Part shown: positions 60,001-64,000 of the stretch, piece after piece | Layout: the number at the start of each line of letters is the position of its first letter | Numbering within the stretch: the stretch's first letter is position 1 | Assembly: GCF_014905175.1 (NCBI RefSeq) | Contig: NC_057793.1 | Location: 3,534,001 to 3,598,000 of the forward strand | Length of the DNA stretch: 64,000 nt | Direction: 5' to 3' | DNA from: Aphidius gifuensis | Taxonomy: Eukaryota > Arthropoda > Insecta > Hymenoptera > Braconidae | Notes under the pieces: model-generated | The model's database searches: none | Seen by the model: only the letters and a program-made list of their open reading frames with translations | What the model was told of the DNA's origin: nothing | Position numbers and translations under genes: made by a program

Positions 60001-63000
60001 TTATTATTTTTAATATAAACAGAGTTTCAAATAAATTGCTTTTTTGATATTTTTAATAAATGAAATTCAAAAGAAATTATATTTTTTTTATTCATTATTA
60101 GTTTATAAAAATAAAAAAAAATAAAAATTTAAACTTGTATATGCTGGTATTTTCAGTACGTTAAGTACTTATGCATTGTTTTCATATCTAAACCTTTCAC
60201 AGCAATTTTCAGTTCTCATCGTGGCCACGTTAGCCATGATAATGGCCTGGCAATAACGACCCACCCATCCACCCCTTGTTTCTTGTGCATTGCCCACCAC
60301 CATTCCACACAATCCTTTATGTCTATTGCCACAAGCTCATACTACACAGTACACAAAATACAAAATATGCTTTTCTCATTCCATTATCCATACTTGCATT
60401 TAAAAACATTATTATATTTTGATAAGAACATGTAGATATTATTTCAACCACTCATACAACTCTATTGTTTTATTTAAAATAATAAAGAAAACAAAAAAAA
60501 AATAAACTAATTTAAATTAAATTCAAAAACAAATATTATTATAATACACTTGATCTTGTTAAATTATATTTTATTGACAAATATACATTAACATAAATAA
60601 ATAAGTATAAAATTTATGCAAAATTCTATTTTTAAAATTTTGAAAAAAAAAAATATTTCAACATTGAAAAAACATATGTAATATAATCCTTCAATATGTC
60701 TAATAAAGAAATATCAAAATGAAAAAATTGACAGACACCTGTCAATTTATATTAAATAAAAAAAAAAAAATATTGATAAATTATTTTTGATAATATTGAC
60801 ATGAAAAGATTTATTTAAATTGACATGTTGATACAGATTTTATTTATTTATTTATTTATTTTTTAAATAATTTATTGGCTATTTTGAATGTATACAGTTA
60901 CAATTTGTAATTAGTATTTCAAGACATTATTCGTAGTCTGTAACGGTTTAATTGTTGTCTCAAAGAGAATTGGAATATGTCAGTTTTGGATTAGGGTACA
61001 TGTTTATGGAGTGGCGGAAGGCCAATCGGCTCGACGTTTCAAATAAATGTAGCGCATCGCTATAAGCAACGTAGGCGGTTTATCACCGGAAGTGGTTTGG
61101 CTCTTTCTAAAATACAAAATATATATGTATATTAAGCTTTAGTGATCCCTAAGCAGTTGGCACATATCTAACTGTTTCCTCATGCTTCCGGTAATTTTTA
61201 TTTTTTATTTAATATATTTTTTATTTTTTTTCTTTACTCATTCAACCACTACCCTCTCTTTTGTGTGACCTTATTTAATGACAATATATATACGTATCTT
61301 ACACCTGACATGAATGAAAATTTATTGCACATGAAAATCCAATTCACATGGATTTTATGCTAAGCTAAACTTCATGTCCAATAGCTAATACTTGCTACCT
61401 TGCAGATATATCCCATGATGATATAAAAATATCAAAAATTTGTAATATAATCATTTCAATTTTTTTTTATTACACTTTAAAATACAAGATTATATTTAAA
61501 ATACTTGAATCACCTATTTTTAAATTCAACAAAAAAAAGAAAAAATATCCACAATATAATTCGCAGTTAAATAATATAATTTTAAATATTTTTTTTAAAA
61601 AAGGATTTTATTTATTCTTTACATTCTTTATTTGTTGAATAAATATATTTTTTTTTGAATTAAAAAAAAAAAAGTTTGTAATGGATAAAAGAGGAAGTAT
61701 AGAGTATTAAAATGTAAAAAAATAAAATTAAAAAAAATAGGTGGTTTTGACTGTACGGTAATGAACAAAGAAATGCTGAATATTGCTAAGTAGATTTTTT
61801 AATTTTTTTTTTCTATTTTTTTTTTAAAAGAATAAATGTATAGAGTGTTGAATTGAGTACAAGTAAAGGTATGATAAAAAGAGAGAGAAAGAGAAAAAGA
61901 GAGGTGTAGTAGCACTTTGTAGATAGGTTGATATAACCGAGAATCCGATTCTCGCACGTAATATAGAAGAGGCGCTCAACACTATATTGAATGGGGTGCT
62001 TCATGGCTAGCTATCGATTGCAGTATGTTGCTATTTTACAATTTTAACCCCTTACCCATATTCACCACCCAACCACCCACATTCAATCGACAAGCATCCT
62101 ACATGAAGGTCTCGGCTTTATAAAGTAATGACCCGCACAGTTTCTACGTCAATTTCATTATTCATTTTTCTTTTTTTTTTCTTTTAAATTTCTTTTTTTA
62201 TTATATTCTAGATTATAATATTTTATTTTGATATCTTGATCTTTATTTTATAGATAAATATTTTATTTCAGATGTATATATATTGCTTTTTAAATATATA
62301 CATTTATTTTATTTTATTGGCAATTCAATTTATGACTCATGTGCAGGCACAATGAGCATAAACGATGACACAATATTTATTGTTGTCTTGTTTGATAGTT
62401 TGGCTATTTTATTTTTTTTATTTTTTATTTATCTTGACATCTTTTGAAGGTATAGAAAGAAAAAAAAAAATTCTCATGATAGAATTTAAGCCTGATTAAA
62501 TTTTATCATCATAAATAAAATAAATTTTTATACTAAATCAATATTTTTTTATTTATCAATAATATTTATTTAAAATTAAATTTAAAAATTTTTTAAAAAT
62601 TTGCTCTATTGCTGTCCTTAACGATATATATTTTTGTATTATTGGAATAAATTCTCGTCAGGTATATACAGTCATTGAAATATTTCAAAATTAATATAAA
62701 AGTATTTTTTTTATTGTTTTTTTGTTGTTGAATATTTTCTGTCTATATAAATCAAAAAAAAAAAAAAAATAAAAACCAGACAATGTGTTTGAAAAAAAAT
62801 AAAATAATAAACCAGTAAAAAGAAAAAATAAAATTCTATAGAATTTTTAAAAAAATTTTTTATTTTTCATTTACAATTGAAAAATAAAATTTCAATTGAA
62901 ATTTCATGATTATTATTATATATTTTTTTTTATAAATTCAATTTGTGATAACTATTTGTGATTTTTGAGAGTGTAATAATCTGTGGGCGTAAAATAATCG

Positions 63001-63176
63001 ATGAGTCACACAAAACGGAAATGGAATTTGAGTGTGCTTGACTTATTATATGATTTCATTCTGTTGAATTATTTTTCCCCTCAGTGAATTGATCCGATTT
63101 TCATGATTTAATTTACTTTTTTTTTTTTTTTTATGTTTTATATTATATAAATTAAAATACTATTTTTTTTTTACAG
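57062..63176. other. AT-rich interval with scattered mixed-composition islands
   Basis: No coding exon is supported. Islands at about 57,165-57,280, 60,215-60,330, 60,990-61,100 and 61,920-62,140 are less AT-rich than their surroundings and could be regulatory. The first may hold the promoter or non-coding exon of the LRR gene. A GGT/GAT trinucleotide run is at about 59,058-59,086, and a GA-rich run at about 61,879-61,904. Confidence 0.4.
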
Positions 63177-63276
63177 GATTTATGTCTACTGATCTCCAAA
63201 GTACAAGTTTCGCATGGTAGCATCAAACAGCCGTTTTGTGAATTTCAAATTTCCCATAAATGCTATTAAATTTTTG
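63177..63276 (+). CDS. Candidate start-codon exon of a plus-strand gene running off the window
   Basis: A strong acceptor (long T tract, TTTACAG) at 63,176 and a consensus donor (TTTTTG then GTAAGTC) at 63,276 bound a 100-nt exon. Inside it an ATG at 63,214 in good context (CGCATGG) opens 21 codons, M-V-A-S-N-S-R-F-V-N-F-K-F-P-I-N-A-I-K-F-L, to the donor in phase 0. The preceding 37 nt would be 5' UTR. It may be the second exon of the transcript starting at 39,641. The peptide is not recognised, and all later exons lie outside the window. Confidence 0.45.
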
Positions 63277-64000
63277 GTAAGTCTTAGAGAAAAATATACT
63301 GCATACATGGGTCTTGAATATTTTAAAATTTCTATTTATAAATCTTTTTTTCTTTTTATACATATAACGTATTGCTAAAAGTATAATACGAATCTAACTG
63401 AATGTCAAATAATTGAAAAAGTTGAAAAAAAAAAAATTATATATCATAGCTTTCACTGAACTAACTAACTTATTTTTTTTATTTTTTCTGAAAATCGTAT
63501 TAAACTTCAGAGGAAGCCATTTAAATGTTATAGCAATTGAATACGGTCAATGTTCAATTGGCGTTCTATAAACGACCAAGTGTGTAAATCACATGTCTTT
63601 TCGCAAAACTTTATAAATATATTTATATACCAACTTTTTTCTATACCCAAGTTCAAACTTGACTATATTTTTTTTGTGCAAAATCAAAAAAAAAAAAAAA
63701 AAACATATTCATTCGATTATTTTTTTTAAAAATAATACAACCTCTATAATCCTTTCTCACAAAATACATCATCTAGGTAAGGATTTTCTCGGACGCCATC
63801 AGAACAGTGATTGCATTTTTTTTCTTCTTTCCCTCAACCTCACAGAGAGAGTAATAATAAAAACAGAAAAAAAATTAAAGAAAAAAAAAAAACAGAAATA
63901 AATAAATAAATTGCTGAGGATTCCAGAGAAGATTGAATGTTCAAGATAAACACAAAAAGAACGTGATATATGCAATAAAAAAAAGAAAATTCTAATCTCA
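63277..64000. other. AT-rich sequence to the window end
   Basis: It would be intronic if the exon at 63,177 is real. No further exon is supported. Confidence 0.4.

Overview
This window comes from a strongly A+T-rich animal genome. Genes have short GT-AG introns, homopolymer and trinucleotide runs are everywhere, and there is no bacterial-style gene packing. The gene set (Su(fu), a Neurexin-IV with insect exon structure, a large artichoke/chaoptin-type LRR protein, a 10-cysteine Ly6 protein) and core promoters with a TCAGTT initiator and a downstream promoter element at +28 point to an insect. A hymenopteran, possibly a parasitoid wasp, is my guess; the species cannot be fixed from the sequence.

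Layout. Positions 1-20,000 are mostly non-coding, but four small minus-strand exons with compatible phases (19,675 down to 1,139) suggest an unrecognised gene with long introns and a possible N-myristoylation start. Positions 20,810-31,400 are a compact cluster: a GPI-type Ly6 protein (+), a 175-residue two-TM protein of unknown role (+), Suppressor of fused (-), a SPOUT-class methyltransferase (+, intronless), ribulose-phosphate 3-epimerase (-) and CTP synthase (+). Several share divergent promoters or nearly touching convergent 3' ends. Positions 32,389-39,252 hold Neurexin-IV (-), a septate-junction and neuron-glia adhesion protein. Its second intron carries a nested same-strand gene for the phosphopantetheinyl transferase AASDHPPT, which shows an apparent one-base frameshift near its 3' end.

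Positions 39,641-64,000. A plus-strand Inr/DPE promoter at 39,641 faces away from Neurexin-IV and is followed by a 5' exon ending in a strong donor. A candidate start-codon exon lies at 63,177-63,276, so one gene may have an intron of about 23 kb. Inside that interval sit a 662-bp hAT-type non-autonomous transposon (46,542-47,203) and a complete four-exon LRR/FN3/transmembrane receptor-like gene (-, 52,180-57,007). The rest is AT-rich sequence in which I see no gene.

Most interesting structure. Neurexin-IV has two alternative third exons of identical length (197 nt) and phase, so exactly one must be used to keep the frame. Near-identical 15-nt bipartite STAR/HOW-type motifs lie downstream of each exon (one within the 3b donor). 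This looks like the conserved cis-logic of the neuron/glia isoform switch known from Drosophila.
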